A stretch of 46,494 nt of DNA, from NCBI GenBank assembly GCA_944383265.1, contig CALWOX010000011.1, positions 1-46,494 of the forward strand. The letters are read 5' to 3'. A program made the translations under genes and the position numbers. The DNA comes from an uncultured Lachnospiraceae bacterium. Lineage in GTDB: Bacteria; Bacillota; Clostridia; Lachnospirales; Lachnospiraceae. Below the pieces are notes generated by a model. That model had not been told where the DNA came from, did no database searches, and worked only from the letters and a program-made list of their open reading frames with translations. Shown here one piece after another: positions 17,011 to 26,370 of this stretch; position 1 is the stretch's first letter; each line of letters starts with the position of its first letter.

Positions 17011-17799
17011 TCAGTCTGCGATCCCGTAGACCCTTAACCCGTTCTTATAGGAGATATCCTCCACCTCCTCAGGGCTTATGCCCTTTATCTCCGCGATCTT
17101 GTCTCTCACCGCGGGAAGATACAGAGATGAATTCCTCTCATATCTGTGAGGTGCAGGGGCAAGGTAAGGGCAATCTGTCTCAAGGACGATGTTTTCCATA
17201 GGCACAACGCCCAGCACCTTCGTGAGCTTTCTCTGTCCCTCGTAGGTGACAACACCTCCGAAGCCTAAATAAAATCCCCTCCTTACATATTCCTTTGCCG
17301 TCTCCTGACTGTAGGAAAAGCAATGTATTATGCCTCCCTTAAGGCCTGACGCCTTTGCTTCTTTCATCATGGATAGGGTATCCTCGGCGGCATTTCTTGA
17401 ATGGATTATCACAGGCATGGAAAGCTCTATAGCAAGCTCAAGCTGTCTTTTGAACCATTTTTTCTGTGTGTCCTTGTCCACCTTGTTCTCATAGACTCCG
17501 AAGCCGTGATAGTCAAGGCCTATCTCTCCGATGGCAACAACCTTATTGTGAGCCGCCATTTTTCTCAATTCCTCTGTCCAAGACTCATCCATATCTCCGC
17601 AGTCATCGGGATGTATACCCACCGCCGCATAAATAAAATCGTATTTTTCCGCAAGCTCTATGCTGTTTCTCGAGCCCTCAAGCCTTGCGCCAACGTTACA
17701 GACCTTACTTATTCCGTTAGCTTTAAGACTCTTTAAAAGCTCGTCCCTGTCGCTGTCAAATGCTTTGTCGTCATAGTGTGCATGTGTGTCAAAGATCAT
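17011..17799 (-). CDS. tatD: TatD-family metal-dependent DNase/hydrolase
   Basis: A 262-residue TIM-barrel hydrolase of the TatD family. It shows DTHAHYDD (3-10), GIHPDD (about 83), GEIGLDYH (about 113), the HSR motif (VIIHSRNA) and TDCPYLAP (about 205). Family members are metal-dependent 3'-5' exonucleases, or deacylases in some cases. As in Bacillus, it follows the methionyl-tRNA synthetase gene, here with traX between them. Two terminators follow. Confidence 0.93.
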   Translation of the reverse strand: MIFDTHAHYDDKAFDSDRDELLKSLKANGISKVCNVGARLEGSRNSIELAEKYDFIYAAVGIHPDDCGDMDESWTEELRKMAAHNKVVAIGEIGLDYHGFGVYENKVDKDTQKKWFKRQLELAIELSMPVIIHSRNAAEDTLSMMKEAKASGLKGGIIHCFSYSQETAKEYVRRGFYLGFGGVVTYEGQRKLTKVLGVVPMENIVLETDCPYLAPAPHRYERNSSLYLPAVRDKIAEIKGISPEEVEDISYKNGLRVYGIAD

Positions 17800-17895
17800 A
17801 TATAAATCCTCTTACTTTGTTAGTTCCTTCATTGTCGATTATTACCTTATTATCTTCTGTTATTCGATCCGAGTCAGGGAATCCGATCACTATAT

Positions 17896-18663
17896 TTATC
17901 GATTTCCGAAATAAACGATCGCAAAAAATATCAGAAGATGCAAAGGATAAAATATATAAAAGAAATATTTAAGCCCCGCAGATCCCCTCTTTCCATTATA
18001 AAACCTCAAGGGTATGAAAGCCAAAAGCGCCGTGCAATAGTAGTGGAAGCTCTCCACTGCAGATATGACCGCCCCCACAAAAAGCCCTGCGCTCCTGTCT
18101 CTCCTTAAGGCATAAAATACAGCTATAAGGAGTACTCCAACTATACTGTAATCGGATCTTATGAGGTATGATAAAGCTGCCATTGCGGCAACAGCAAGGT
18201 AAGGAAGGATAAATTTTTTCTTCCATCTTTTCATGAAATACATGGCGCAAAGTCCGAGATACAAGGTAAAGCATACATTCTGGTAGGAAAAAGCAAAAGC
18301 CCTGTGAAAAACAGCAAGGTCAAAGGGTATCTCCGAAACAAGAGCAAGAATAAGGACCCTTCCCATATATTTTCTCAGATTTTTTGTGTGTATAAAGCCC
18401 TCTGTAAGCATGTAGGCAAATATGGGAAAGGATAGCCTTCCTATCATCCTCAATATCCTCGCAAGAATATAGAGCCTTTCTCCCTCAGGCGTTGCAATGG
18501 CCATATTCCAGTACTCGGGATTGTAGCCGTAAAGCATGCTGTTTTCTATGAGCATATACCCGATATGATCGCAGAGCATACAAAGGACGGCAATGATCTT
18601 CAGTTCATTGCCGGTAAATCCTCTGATCCTTCTTCTGTTGAATTTAAGCTGTCCTCTTGCCAT
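17896..18663 (-). CDS. TraX-family membrane protein
   Basis: A 255-residue polytopic membrane protein. FTGNELKIIAVLCMLCDHIG (16-35) is the TraX family start, followed by RMIGRLSFPIFAYML and roughly eight hydrophobic segments. The founding member acetylates F-pilin, but chromosomal Firmicute copies have no assigned substrate, and an acyltransferase role is only a family-level inference. It follows metG by 14 bases. A gap of 96 bases before tatD contains no clear feature. Confidence 0.82.
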   Translation of the reverse strand: MARGQLKFNRRRIRGFTGNELKIIAVLCMLCDHIGYMLIENSMLYGYNPEYWNMAIATPEGERLYILARILRMIGRLSFPIFAYMLTEGFIHTKNLRKYMGRVLILALVSEIPFDLAVFHRAFAFSYQNVCFTLYLGLCAMYFMKRWKKKFILPYLAVAAMAALSYLIRSDYSIVGVLLIAVFYALRRDRSAGLFVGAVISAVESFHYYCTALLAFIPLRFYNGKRGSAGLKYFFYIFYPLHLLIFFAIVYFGNR

Positions 18664-18677
18664 AAGCTTTCGGCCCT

Positions 18678-20672
18678 TTAGCAGACCTCTGCTCCCGAGG
18701 GCATATCCTTATTGTCGGGAGTCAAAAGAGAAAGCATCTCTCCGGACTCATCCTCTGCCGCAAGCACCATTCCCTGAGATTCTATACCCGCTATCTTTCT
18801 CGGAGCAAGGTTGCAAACGACAAGCACCTTCTTACCTACCATATCCTCAGGCTTGTACCATTTCTTTATTCCGCTTAAGACAGTTCTTGTCTCGCTTCCG
18901 AGCTTTATGGTCTCCTTCAAGAGCTTCTTTGACTTGGGAACCTCCTCGCAGGCGATTATCTCTCCTATGCGAAGCTCAAGCTTTGCAAAGTCATCGTACT
19001 CTATGAGCTCCTTATGGGTAAGAGGAGCTGACTCATCAGCGCTGTCATCCGCAGTCTCTGCCTTAGCCTCATTATCCGAAGCCTTGGGCATCATCTCCTC
19101 AACCTTCTTCATTACCTCGTTTAAGTCAAGACGTGCAAAGAGCATCTCGGGCTTTTCCGTTACCTTGTTTCCGTTGGGGTAGAGGCCGAAGGTGTCCATA
19201 TCCCATACAGCTCTCTTTTCTGTGTTGAGCTCCTTCAATATCTTTTCCGCAGTCTCCGGCATAAAGCTTGTAAGGAGAGAGGCACCTATTGTGATGGATT
19301 CTGTGAGGTTGTAGAGAACAGTCTTAAGCCTCTCCTTCTTGTCCTCGTCCTTTGCAAGAGCCCAGGGCATGGTCTCATCTATATATTTATTGCTTCTTCT
19401 GAAAATATTGAATATCTCTGTGATGGCGTCGGCAACTCTGAGCTCATCCATCTTCTTCTCAGCCTTCTCGGCACAGTCAAGCACAGTATTTATGAGATCC
19501 TCGTCCGGCTCCTCACTCGCATCATTTGTCTCGACGATTCCGCCAAAATACTTGTTGGACATGGATATGGTCCTTGATACAAGGTTTCCGAGAATGTTTG
19601 CAAGGTCGGAATTGTATCTCTCAACCATAAGCTCCCAGCTTATGCTTCCGTCATTGTCGAAGGGCATCTCATGAAGCACGAAGTAGCGCACCGCGTCAAC
19701 CCCGAAGAAATCCGCAAGAGTGTCTGCGTAAAGCACATTTCCCTTTGACTTTGACATCTTTCCGTCCGCCATAAGGAGCCAGGGATGTCCGAATACCTGC
19801 TTGGGAAGAGGAAGATCAAGAGACATAAGGAAAATCGGCCAGTATATAGTATGGAAACGGATAATATCCTTTCCTATAAGGTGAAGGTCGGCGGGCCAAT
19901 ATTTTTTGTAAAGCTCACCGTTTTCTCCGTCCACGTCATATCCGAGGCCTGTTATATAGTTTGTGAGAGCGTCAAGCCACACATATACCACATGTTTGGG
20001 ATCGAAATCCACAGGTATTCCCCATGAAAACGATGTCCTTGACACACAGAGATCCTGAAGTCCCGGAAGAAGGAAGTTGTTCATCATCTCGTTCTTCCTT
20101 GATACAGGCTGAATGAACTCGGGATGCTCGTTTATATGCTTTATAAGTCTGTCGGCATACTTGCTCATTCTGAAGAAGTAGGCCTCCTCCTCAGCCTTCT
20201 TTACAGGTCTGCCGCAATCAGGGCAACAGCCGTCCTTAAGCTGAGACTCGGTCCAGAAGGACTCGCAAGGAGTGCAGTACCAGCCCTCATAGCTGCCCTT
20301 ATAGATATCCCCCTTGTCGTACATCTTTTTGAATATCTTCTGTACCTGCTTAACATGGTAATCATCTGTAGTGCGGATGAACTTGTCATAGGAGGTGTTC
20401 ATCTTGTCCCATATTCTCTTTACCTCGCCTGCTACCTTGTCAACATACTCCTGGGGACTTACTCCCGCTTCCTCGGCCTTGAGCTCGATCTTCTGGCCGT
20501 GCTCATCAGTGCCGGTCTGGAAAAATACATCGTAGCCCTGCTCCCTCTTGAATCTGGCAATAGCGTCAGCAAGAACTATCTCGTATGTATTACCTATATG
20601 TGGCTTTCCCGATGTGTAGGCTATGGCTGTAGTGATATAATATGGAATTCCTTTATTCTTATTCTCTCCCAT
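18678..20672 (-). CDS. metG: Methionyl-tRNA synthetase
   Basis: A 664-residue class I synthetase charging tRNA-Met. The HIGH-type motif is HIGN (25-28), a CPDC-type zinc knuckle lies near 130-150 (CTPCE and CCPDCG), and KMSKS lies near residue 310. A C-terminal tRNA-binding OB domain (about 555-664) shows LELRIGEIIACEEVPKSKKL. A sigma-A promoter lies 41-68 bases upstream and AAGGAGAG precedes the ATG. There is no T-box leader: the distance from promoter to start is too short. Confidence 0.97.
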   Translation of the reverse strand: MGENKNKGIPYYITTAIAYTSGKPHIGNTYEIVLADAIARFKREQGYDVFFQTGTDEHGQKIELKAEEAGVSPQEYVDKVAGEVKRIWDKMNTSYDKFIRTTDDYHVKQVQKIFKKMYDKGDIYKGSYEGWYCTPCESFWTESQLKDGCCPDCGRPVKKAEEEAYFFRMSKYADRLIKHINEHPEFIQPVSRKNEMMNNFLLPGLQDLCVSRTSFSWGIPVDFDPKHVVYVWLDALTNYITGLGYDVDGENGELYKKYWPADLHLIGKDIIRFHTIYWPIFLMSLDLPLPKQVFGHPWLLMADGKMSKSKGNVLYADTLADFFGVDAVRYFVLHEMPFDNDGSISWELMVERYNSDLANILGNLVSRTISMSNKYFGGIVETNDASEEPDEDLINTVLDCAEKAEKKMDELRVADAITEIFNIFRRSNKYIDETMPWALAKDEDKKERLKTVLYNLTESITIGASLLTSFMPETAEKILKELNTEKRAVWDMDTFGLYPNGNKVTEKPEMLFARLDLNEVMKKVEEMMPKASDNEAKAETADDSADESAPLTHKELIEYDDFAKLELRIGEIIACEEVPKSKKLLKETIKLGSETRTVLSGIKKWYKPEDMVGKKVLVVCNLAPRKIAGIESQGMVLAAEDESGEMLSLLTPDNKDMPSGAEVC

Positions 20673-20712
20673 CTGTTCTCTCCTTAAAAAATCATACTCT
20701 TACTGTTAATGT

Positions 20713-20740
20713 ATTGTACCATAAATTTCATATTTTTCAA
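20713..20740 (-). promoter_or_regulatory. Promoter of metG
   Basis: Minus-strand TTGAAA (20735-20740) and TACAAT (20713-20718) with a 16-base spacer. The leader to metG would be about 35 bases. Confidence 0.65.
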
Positions 20741-20816
20741 TAAATGAAGAGAGTACAGCAAATCTGTCAAAACCGGATTTTACAATGCCATGCTCATGTT
20801 AAGTTTTCCTGAGACA

Positions 20817-20859
20817 TAAGAAAAGCGGACCTGAGGTCTTTGACCTCTCATCCGCTTTT
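20817..20859 (-). terminator. Intrinsic terminator of the fatty-acid block and lipoprotein
   Basis: AAAAGCGGA (20821-20829) pairs with TCCGCTTTT (20851-20859), and inside this GAGGTC (20833-20838) pairs with GACCTC (20842-20847). T-rich sequence follows on the minus strand, after the lipoprotein gene. The hairpin is nearly symmetric and could also stop plus-strand transcripts. Confidence 0.8.
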
Positions 20860-20887
20860 TGTCATATCTTATATTACATCTGTGCTT

Positions 20888-21523
20888 TTATGTCCTGTCA
20901 TACTCATTTGTAAACTCAAAGGTTCCGTAATCCTGTCCGCCTGCCTTTATGGTTATCTGAGTAAGTCCGAGGTTCTCGGTATAGGTGTCTGTTATGCAGG
21001 CAAGCACCTGCTCCTCCTTGGCCTTTGTATATACAGGGCTGAGCTCGGAAAGCTCAAGAACCGCTGTTCCGTCGCCATTATCCTCGTAATTCACAAGCTC
21101 AGTATCCTCAGAGAGCACACCGTTTAATATAAGTCTCTCAAGAAGCGTATCCGCATTTACCTCAGATACTACATCCATCTGCTGAAAAACTCCTGTGGAA
21201 TCCACACAATACACCGAGACTATGACCTGCTGCTCTGTGGAAACCGGATTTCTCTTATCTTCAGGAATATCGGACTGGTCGGCTGTTGTAGTGGGAAGGA
21301 ATCCCGGACCTCCGTTCACACCTGTGGGAACCTCTCCCTCGGCAAAGGTCACAGCCTCTGTCTGTGCCTCCTCGGTCTCCTGAAGCGCTTCCTCTGTTGA
21401 GGATTCGCTGCTGTCCGCCTCTGTGGCCGCCTCCTCGGTCTGAATCTCTATATCAGACGGCGTGCAGGCCGTAAACATCATAGCCGCAGTCATCATCATA
21501 ATAGCCAAAAGTGTCCTTTTCAT
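20888..21523 (-). CDS. Lipoprotein with GerMN-like domain
   Basis: A 211-residue predicted lipoprotein (signal peptide, lipobox FTAC with Cys 20) with a Glu/Thr/Ala-rich tether (25-65). The C-terminal domain (about 95-211) shows VDSTGVFQ, ADTLLERLILNGV, NGDGTAVLELSE and TEN.GLTQITIKAGG, resembling the GerMN domain of spore-germination/sporulation proteins. AGGAGG lies upstream of the ATG, 14 bases after fabT. It ends the fatty-acid transcript. Role unknown; an envelope location is inferred from the lipobox. Confidence 0.72.
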   Translation of the reverse strand: MKRTLLAIMMMTAAMMFTACTPSDIEIQTEEAATEADSSESSTEEALQETEEAQTEAVTFAEGEVPTGVNGGPGFLPTTTADQSDIPEDKRNPVSTEQQVIVSVYCVDSTGVFQQMDVVSEVNADTLLERLILNGVLSEDTELVNYEDNGDGTAVLELSELSPVYTKAKEEQVLACITDTYTENLGLTQITIKAGGQDYGTFEFTNEYDRT

Positions 21524-21537
21524 TAAAAATATGCCTC

Positions 21538-21990
21538 CTAAATTTGCCCGTTGTTTGCGAAGCTCCTGAAGAAGTCTGTGAGTCTTACAAGCAGATTCCT
21601 CAGAAATTCCATCTCGTCAGCATTGAGATTTTCCGCTATCTTGTCGACCATAGCCTTATGGAATTTTGCATGATTTTCATAAGCCCGTCTCCCCTTTTCG
21701 GTGAGGCTTATATTGACACGTCTTCTGTCCTTCTCGCTTCGGTTTCTGTCCACATAACCCTTTTTCACCAAGCCGTTCATGGCTATGGTGAGAGTTCCTA
21801 CCGTTACGGAAAGCTCCTTTGCTATAGCGGTCATATTTTTCGGCTCTCCGAGTCCTATGGCGTCTATAACATGGATGTCATTAATCGTCAGGTCGTCAAA
21901 GTCTGATGTGGCTATAGCTTTCTCCTCAAGGGCATTTATATCCCTGAAGAGATTGCAGAGCACATCATTCATCCTCTCCAAGCAATCCAT
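21538..21990 (-). CDS. fabT: MarR-family regulator of fatty-acid synthesis (FabT-like)
   Basis: About 150 residues with a MarR winged helix: LTINDIHVIDAIG near the N-terminus is typical of FabT, then helix-turn-helix MTAIAKELSVTVGTLTIAM and a wing with NRSEKDRRRVN. FabT represses fatty-acid genes when bound to acyl-ACP. It lies after accDA, at the distal end of the operon. I place the start at the ATG at 21990 because AGGA lies 5 bases upstream; another ATG at 22002 is in frame but lacks a site. A TATAAT (22025-22030) in the 99-base gap could give it a promoter of its own. Confidence 0.85.
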   Translation of the reverse strand: MDCLERMNDVLCNLFRDINALEEKAIATSDFDDLTINDIHVIDAIGLGEPKNMTAIAKELSVTVGTLTIAMNGLVKKGYVDRNRSEKDRRRVNISLTEKGRRAYENHAKFHKAMVDKIAENLNADEMEFLRNLLVRLTDFFRSFANNGQI

Positions 21991-22101
21991 ATGTTTCCTC
22001 ATGCTTTTTCAAAGCTTCTTACTGATTATACTTAATTATTCCTGCTAAAACTCTAACAAAAACTTAATCTATGCTTACGATTTGCTGTATCAGGCATATT
22101 T

Positions 22102-23886
22102 TTAAAAGCTTCTGAATCTGTCATATCTCTCTCTTGCGATATCATCAGGGGTCTTATCCTTATATCTCGCAAGGAAATCTGAAAGCTCCTCATCTATGAG
22201 CTTTGCTATTTCATGAATATTTTCTGATGAGGCAGGCTCATCCTCTCTTATTATCTTCTCGATAACATTGAGCTTCTTAAGATCAGCGGCGGTTATCTTC
22301 ATTACCTCCGCAGCTTCCGGAGCTTTCTTTGAGTCCTTATAGAGGATTGATGCAAAGCCCTCGGGACTTAAGATTGAGTAGATGGCATTCTCAAGCATCC
22401 AGACCTCATTTGATACGGCAAGGGCAAGTGCCCCTCCGCTTCCGCCCTCTCCTACTACAAGGCTTACCACTGGAACCTTTACACCGCTCATCTCATAGAG
22501 GCATCTTGCTATAGCCTCTCCCTGACCTCTCTCCTCTGATTCCATTCCAGGATAGGCGCCCGGTGTATCTATAAGGCATATTATGGGGCGTCTGAAATCA
22601 TCCGCCTGCTTCATGAGCCTTAAAGCCTTTCTGTAGCCCTCGGGAAGAGGCATTCCGAAGTTTCTCAATATATTGTCCTTTGTATTCTTGCCCTTCTGCT
22701 GTGCGATAACTGTCACAGGAAGTCCGTGGAAATATGCAAGTCCTCCGATCACAGCTCCGTCATCACCGAAGCACCTGTCTCCGTGAAGCTCAATAAAGTC
22801 GTCAAATATAAGATCCATATAGTCCTTTGCTGTGGGTCTCTTGGGATCTCTGGATATGAGAACTCTCTGCCATGCGGTGCTTTCAGTCTTTCCTGATGCT
22901 TTCTCCTCTGCTCCCGCAGCATTTACAGCTCCGTCAGCGCTTATCTCCGCTTCGTCAAGGTCTGAGACTCTTCCGAAGGTTTTCATGCTCTTTTCAATAA
23001 GATCTTTGTCGTGAAGCCTTATGATTTCAGATATGACCTCTCTCTGATCCTCTCTTTTTACTATAGCATCCACAAATCCGTGCTTTAAGAGAAATTCCGA
23101 ACGCTGGAATCCCTCGGGAAGCTTCTGCCTTATGGTCTGCTCTATTACTCTGGGGCCTGCAAAACCGATCAATGCCTTGGGCTCCGCTAAAATAACGTCT
23201 CCGAGCATTGCAAAGCTTGCTGTCACTCCTCCTGTAGTGGGGTTTGTAAGCACTGATATGTAGAGAAGTCCCGCGTCATGATGCCTTTTTAATGCCTCGG
23301 ATGTTTTTGCCATCTGCATGAGGCTTATGATACCCTCCTGCATACGGGCTCCGCCTGAGCAGCAATATATTACTATGGGAAGTCTCATCTCTGTAGCCTT
23401 CTCTATGGCTCTCGTGATCTTCTCCCCCACATTGTGGCCCATGGAGCTCATGATGAATCTTCCGTCACATATGCAGAGTGCTGTGCGCTCACCGTTTATA
23501 AGACATTCTCCGCTTATAACAGCCTCGTCAAGCTTAAACTTCTCCTTTGTAACATCTACCTTTGCCTTATATCCCGGAAAGTCCAGAGGATTGACAAAGG
23601 GCATTTCCTTATCCCATTCCTGAAAGCTTCCTTCATCGCAGAGTATCTCCACTCTCCTGTAGGCGTGTACTCTGAAGTATCCTCCGCACTTGGGGCATCT
23701 GTAGAGATTTTCCTTTACGTCTGCCGTAAGTATAGGCTTTCCGCAAAAATTACATTTCTTCCACATATTGTCGGGGATCTCCGGAAGATTTCTTGCATCA
23801 TTGTCACCCTCCGCATTGACTCCCCTCTTAAGCCTTGAAAAGTCAGGGCCCTTTCCCATTCTTTTTTCAAAAATATCTCTAAGCAT
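22102..23886 (-). CDS. accDA: Acetyl-CoA carboxylase carboxyltransferase, fused beta-alpha chain
   Basis: One 594-residue chain carries both carboxyltransferase subunits, normally encoded separately. The AccD half (1 to about 275) has a four-cysteine zinc ribbon (C45, C48, C64, C67) and GGARMQEG. A linker (about 290-325, Ala/Glu/Ser-rich) leads to the AccA half, with ELHGDRCFGDDGA, DTPGAYPG and GEGGSGGALAL. It transfers carboxyl from biotin to acetyl-CoA, giving malonyl-CoA. The ATG at 23886 begins MLRDIFEKR as in normal AccD; a TTG at 23901 is the alternative. It follows accC in the operon. Confidence 0.95.
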   Translation of the reverse strand: MLRDIFEKRMGKGPDFSRLKRGVNAEGDNDARNLPEIPDNMWKKCNFCGKPILTADVKENLYRCPKCGGYFRVHAYRRVEILCDEGSFQEWDKEMPFVNPLDFPGYKAKVDVTKEKFKLDEAVISGECLINGERTALCICDGRFIMSSMGHNVGEKITRAIEKATEMRLPIVIYCCSGGARMQEGIISLMQMAKTSEALKRHHDAGLLYISVLTNPTTGGVTASFAMLGDVILAEPKALIGFAGPRVIEQTIRQKLPEGFQRSEFLLKHGFVDAIVKREDQREVISEIIRLHDKDLIEKSMKTFGRVSDLDEAEISADGAVNAAGAEEKASGKTESTAWQRVLISRDPKRPTAKDYMDLIFDDFIELHGDRCFGDDGAVIGGLAYFHGLPVTVIAQQKGKNTKDNILRNFGMPLPEGYRKALRLMKQADDFRRPIICLIDTPGAYPGMESEERGQGEAIARCLYEMSGVKVPVVSLVVGEGGSGGALALAVSNEVWMLENAIYSILSPEGFASILYKDSKKAPEAAEVMKITAADLKKLNVIEKIIREDEPASSENIHEIAKLIDEELSDFLARYKDKTPDDIARERYDRFRSF

Positions 23887-23951
23887 ATCCTTTTCTCTCA
23901 ACCGTATTGCTTTTTCAGTTAAAAAGCAGCAGATGTTATTTTTTTACAAGT

Positions 23952-25319
23952 TTACAGGTTCTTTGCTCCCTTAACATACTCGGGGAAATATTTTGGTATG
24001 AAATCAGTGCTTATATCTCCGTCCTCGAATGCCTTGCTTGTGATTATGTCATACTCAAAATCGACATTAGTATCTATTCCCTCTATCACAAGCTCTCCGA
24101 GTGCGGAGCGCATTTTTGCTATAGCCTCTTTCCTGTCCTTTCCGTATACGATAAGCTTTAAAAGCATTGAATCATAGTTGGGCGGAACAGTATAGTCGCT
24201 GTATATATGTGTGTCTACTCTTACGCCGTTTCCTCCGGGAAGATGTATGTCTGTTATAGTTCCGGGGCAGGGCCTGAAATTCTTTGAGGGGTTTTCAGCG
24301 TTTATCCTGCACTCTATGGCATGTCCCTTTATCCGAACATCCTCGGGCTTTATGGAAAGCTCTTCTCCCGCGGCAACTCTTATCTGTTCCTTTATGAGGT
24401 CAACTCCCGAAACAAATTCCGTTACGGGATGCTCTACCTGAATACGGGTGTTCATCTCCATAAAATAGAAACTTTTGTCCTCATCAAGGAGAAACTCTAT
24501 GGTTCCTGCATTCTCATAGCCTACCGCCTTTGCAGCCTTTATTGCTGTCTCTCCCATTTTCTGTCTCAATTCAGGACTTATTACATCGCAGGGCGACTCC
24601 TCAAGCACCTTCTGATGTCTTCTCTGTATAGAGCAGTCTCTCTCTCCGAGATGTACCACGTTTCCGTGGGAGTCAGCCATTATCTGGAACTCTATGTGTC
24701 TGGGCTTTTTGATATATTTTTCTATGTACATGCTGTTGTCGCCAAAGCCCTTCTCAGCCTCAAGCTGAGCCGCGTTGAAGGCGTCCCTGAATCCGTCTGC
24801 GCTGTCCGCAACTCTCATTCCTCGTCCGCCGCCGCCTGCGGAAGCCTTTATTATGACAGGGAAACCTATCCTTTCTGCCTCCGAGAGAGCCTTGTCGGCA
24901 TCATAAAGAGCCTCCTTGGTTCCCGGAATTACAGGAACTCCCGCCGCCGACATCGTGTTTCTTGCCTCGGACTTATTTCCCATGCTGTCTATTATCTCAG
25001 GAGATGGTCCTATGAATTTTATGTTGCATTGTCTGCACAGATCCGCAAACTTCGCATTCTCCGAAAGGAATCCGAAGCCCGGGTGTATCGCCTCCGCCTT
25101 TACCGCTGCTGCGGCGGAAATAATAGCGCTCATATTAAGATAACTGTCCGCAGAAGCTGCGGGGCCTATACATACCGCCTCATCGGCAAGCATAGTATGA
25201 AGGCTGTCTCTGTCCGCCTCCGAGTAGACTGCTACCGATCTTATGCCCATTTCTCTGAGGGCTCTGATTATCCTGACCGCAATCTCTCCGCGGTTTGCCA
25301 CCAAAACTTTACCGAACAT
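23952..25319 (-). CDS. accC: Biotin carboxylase subunit of acetyl-CoA carboxylase
   Basis: A 455-residue ATP-grasp enzyme that carboxylates biotin on AccB. Visible are VLVANRGEIAVRI at the start, the glycine-rich ATP lid KASAGGGGRGMR (about 160-171), the catalytic ERDCSIQRRHQK and FMEMNTRIQVEHPVTE. GGAGGG lies 5 bases before the ATG at 25319; an in-frame TTG three bases earlier is too close to that site. It follows fabZ by 11 bases. Confidence 0.97.
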   Translation of the reverse strand: MFGKVLVANRGEIAVRIIRALREMGIRSVAVYSEADRDSLHTMLADEAVCIGPAASADSYLNMSAIISAAAAVKAEAIHPGFGFLSENAKFADLCRQCNIKFIGPSPEIIDSMGNKSEARNTMSAAGVPVIPGTKEALYDADKALSEAERIGFPVIIKASAGGGGRGMRVADSADGFRDAFNAAQLEAEKGFGDNSMYIEKYIKKPRHIEFQIMADSHGNVVHLGERDCSIQRRHQKVLEESPCDVISPELRQKMGETAIKAAKAVGYENAGTIEFLLDEDKSFYFMEMNTRIQVEHPVTEFVSGVDLIKEQIRVAAGEELSIKPEDVRIKGHAIECRINAENPSKNFRPCPGTITDIHLPGGNGVRVDTHIYSDYTVPPNYDSMLLKLIVYGKDRKEAIAKMRSALGELVIEGIDTNVDFEYDIITSKAFEDGDISTDFIPKYFPEYVKGAKNL

Positions 25320-25330
25320 CAAATCCCTCC

Positions 25331-25753
25331 TTAGCCCGCAATAAATGTCAGCTCAGCCATAGCAGCAACCTTGCCGTCAACTGTAGCTACAGCTTTTCCT
25401 ACGCCTATAGGGCCTTTTTTCTTTATTATCTCGCACTCAAGCTTAAGCTTGTCTCCGGGAACCACCTTCTTTTTGAATTTTGCGGAATTTATCGCTCCGA
25501 AGTATGCTGTCTTTCCCTTCATATCCTCCTGGGAAAGTATGGCAACCGCTCCTGTCTGAGCGAGAGCCTCTATAATGAGGACTCCCGGCATTACCGGCTC
25601 TCCGGGAAAGTGTCCCTTAAAATAGGGCTCGTCAAAGGTCACGCATTTGTAGCCTACAGCCTTTTCCCCGGGTACAAGCTCCTCTATGCAATCCACAAGA
25701 AGAAAGGGATGCCTGTGGGGTATTATCTCCATTATCTCTTTAATTCCCATCAT
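25331..25753 (-). CDS. fabZ: 3-hydroxyacyl-ACP dehydratase FabZ
   Basis: A 140-residue hot-dog-fold dehydratase of the elongation cycle. The catalytic His lies in [11 protein letters not shown] (11-21) and the Glu in [19 protein letters not shown] (the usual helix motif). No fabA, fabM or second fabZ is nearby, so how unsaturated chains are made is not visible here. It lies between accB (gap of 109 bases) and accC. Confidence 0.96.
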   Translation of the reverse strand: MMGIKEIMEIIPHRHPFLLVDCIEELVPGEKAVGYKCVTFDEPYFKGHFPGEPVMPGVLIIEALAQTGAVAILSQEDMKGKTAYFGAINSAKFKKKVVPGDKLKLECEIIKKKGPIGVGKAVATVDGKVAAMAELTFIAG

Positions 25754-25862
25754 AGCTTTTATCTCCGTTCATGATATTTTTCACTCAAACATTAAGGGAC
25801 CGGGCCTGAGGATCAATCGACTAAGATCCCTTTGCCGCAGTCCCTTAAGATTAAATTATCAC

Positions 25863-26351
25863 TTATACTATCTTAAACAGCGGCTGGCCGTACTCAACGA
25901 CCTCCTCGTTGCTTACAAGGATCTCCTCCACTGTTCCCTCATATTCAGACTCTATCTCATTCATAAGCTTCATAGCCTCGATTATTCCCAAAACCTGGCC
26001 CTTCTTTACCTTGTCTCCGGGCTTTACATAAGGTTCGGCATCGGGAGATGAAGCGGCATAGAAGGTTCCGACAAGGGGTGATTTAACTATATTCCCCTCT
26101 TTCTTTTCAGGTGCCTTCTCCTCGGGCTCTTTCTCTGCAGACGTCTCTGCCTTGGCTTCAGGAGAAGCCTGAACCTTTACAGGCTCTGCTGCAGGCATCG
26201 CCGCCGCAGGAGCAGCCGCTCCCTGCTGTACGATAATAGGCTCATGTCCTCTTCTTAATGCCAGACGAAGGTTTCCCTCGCAAAGCTCAAAGCTGCTCAG
26301 GTCATGCTCTTCCATGGCCTTCATTATAGTAATGATCTCTTCTGCTTTCAT
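25863..26351 (-). CDS. accB: Biotin carboxyl carrier protein of acetyl-CoA carboxylase
   Basis: A 162-residue BCCP. It has an N-terminal helical segment (MKAEEIITIMKAMEEHD), an Ala/Pro/Glu-rich flexible linker (about 50-85) and a C-terminal biotinyl domain with the EAMKLMNEI motif, whose Lys takes biotin. I chose the ATG at 26351 because GGAGAGG lies upstream; the frame extends to 26393, but that would overlap fabF by 23 bases. Confidence 0.96.
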   Translation of the reverse strand: MKAEEIITIMKAMEEHDLSSFELCEGNLRLALRRGHEPIIVQQGAAAPAAAMPAAEPVKVQASPEAKAETSAEKEPEEKAPEKKEGNIVKSPLVGTFYAASSPDAEPYVKPGDKVKKGQVLGIIEAMKLMNEIESEYEGTVEEILVSNEEVVEYGQPLFKIV

Positions 26352-26370
26352 GGTCTTATCCTCTCCGAAA

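Noticed and set aside
20673-20887. T-box or SAM riboswitch before metG
   Set aside because: The predicted promoter lies only about 40-70 bases upstream of the start codon, leaving no room for a T-box, and no specifier or T-box sequence is visible.
24321-25334. A 337-codon plus-strand frame opposite accC
   Set aside because: It is antisense to a fully conserved accC, has no family resemblance and arises from the codon bias of accC.
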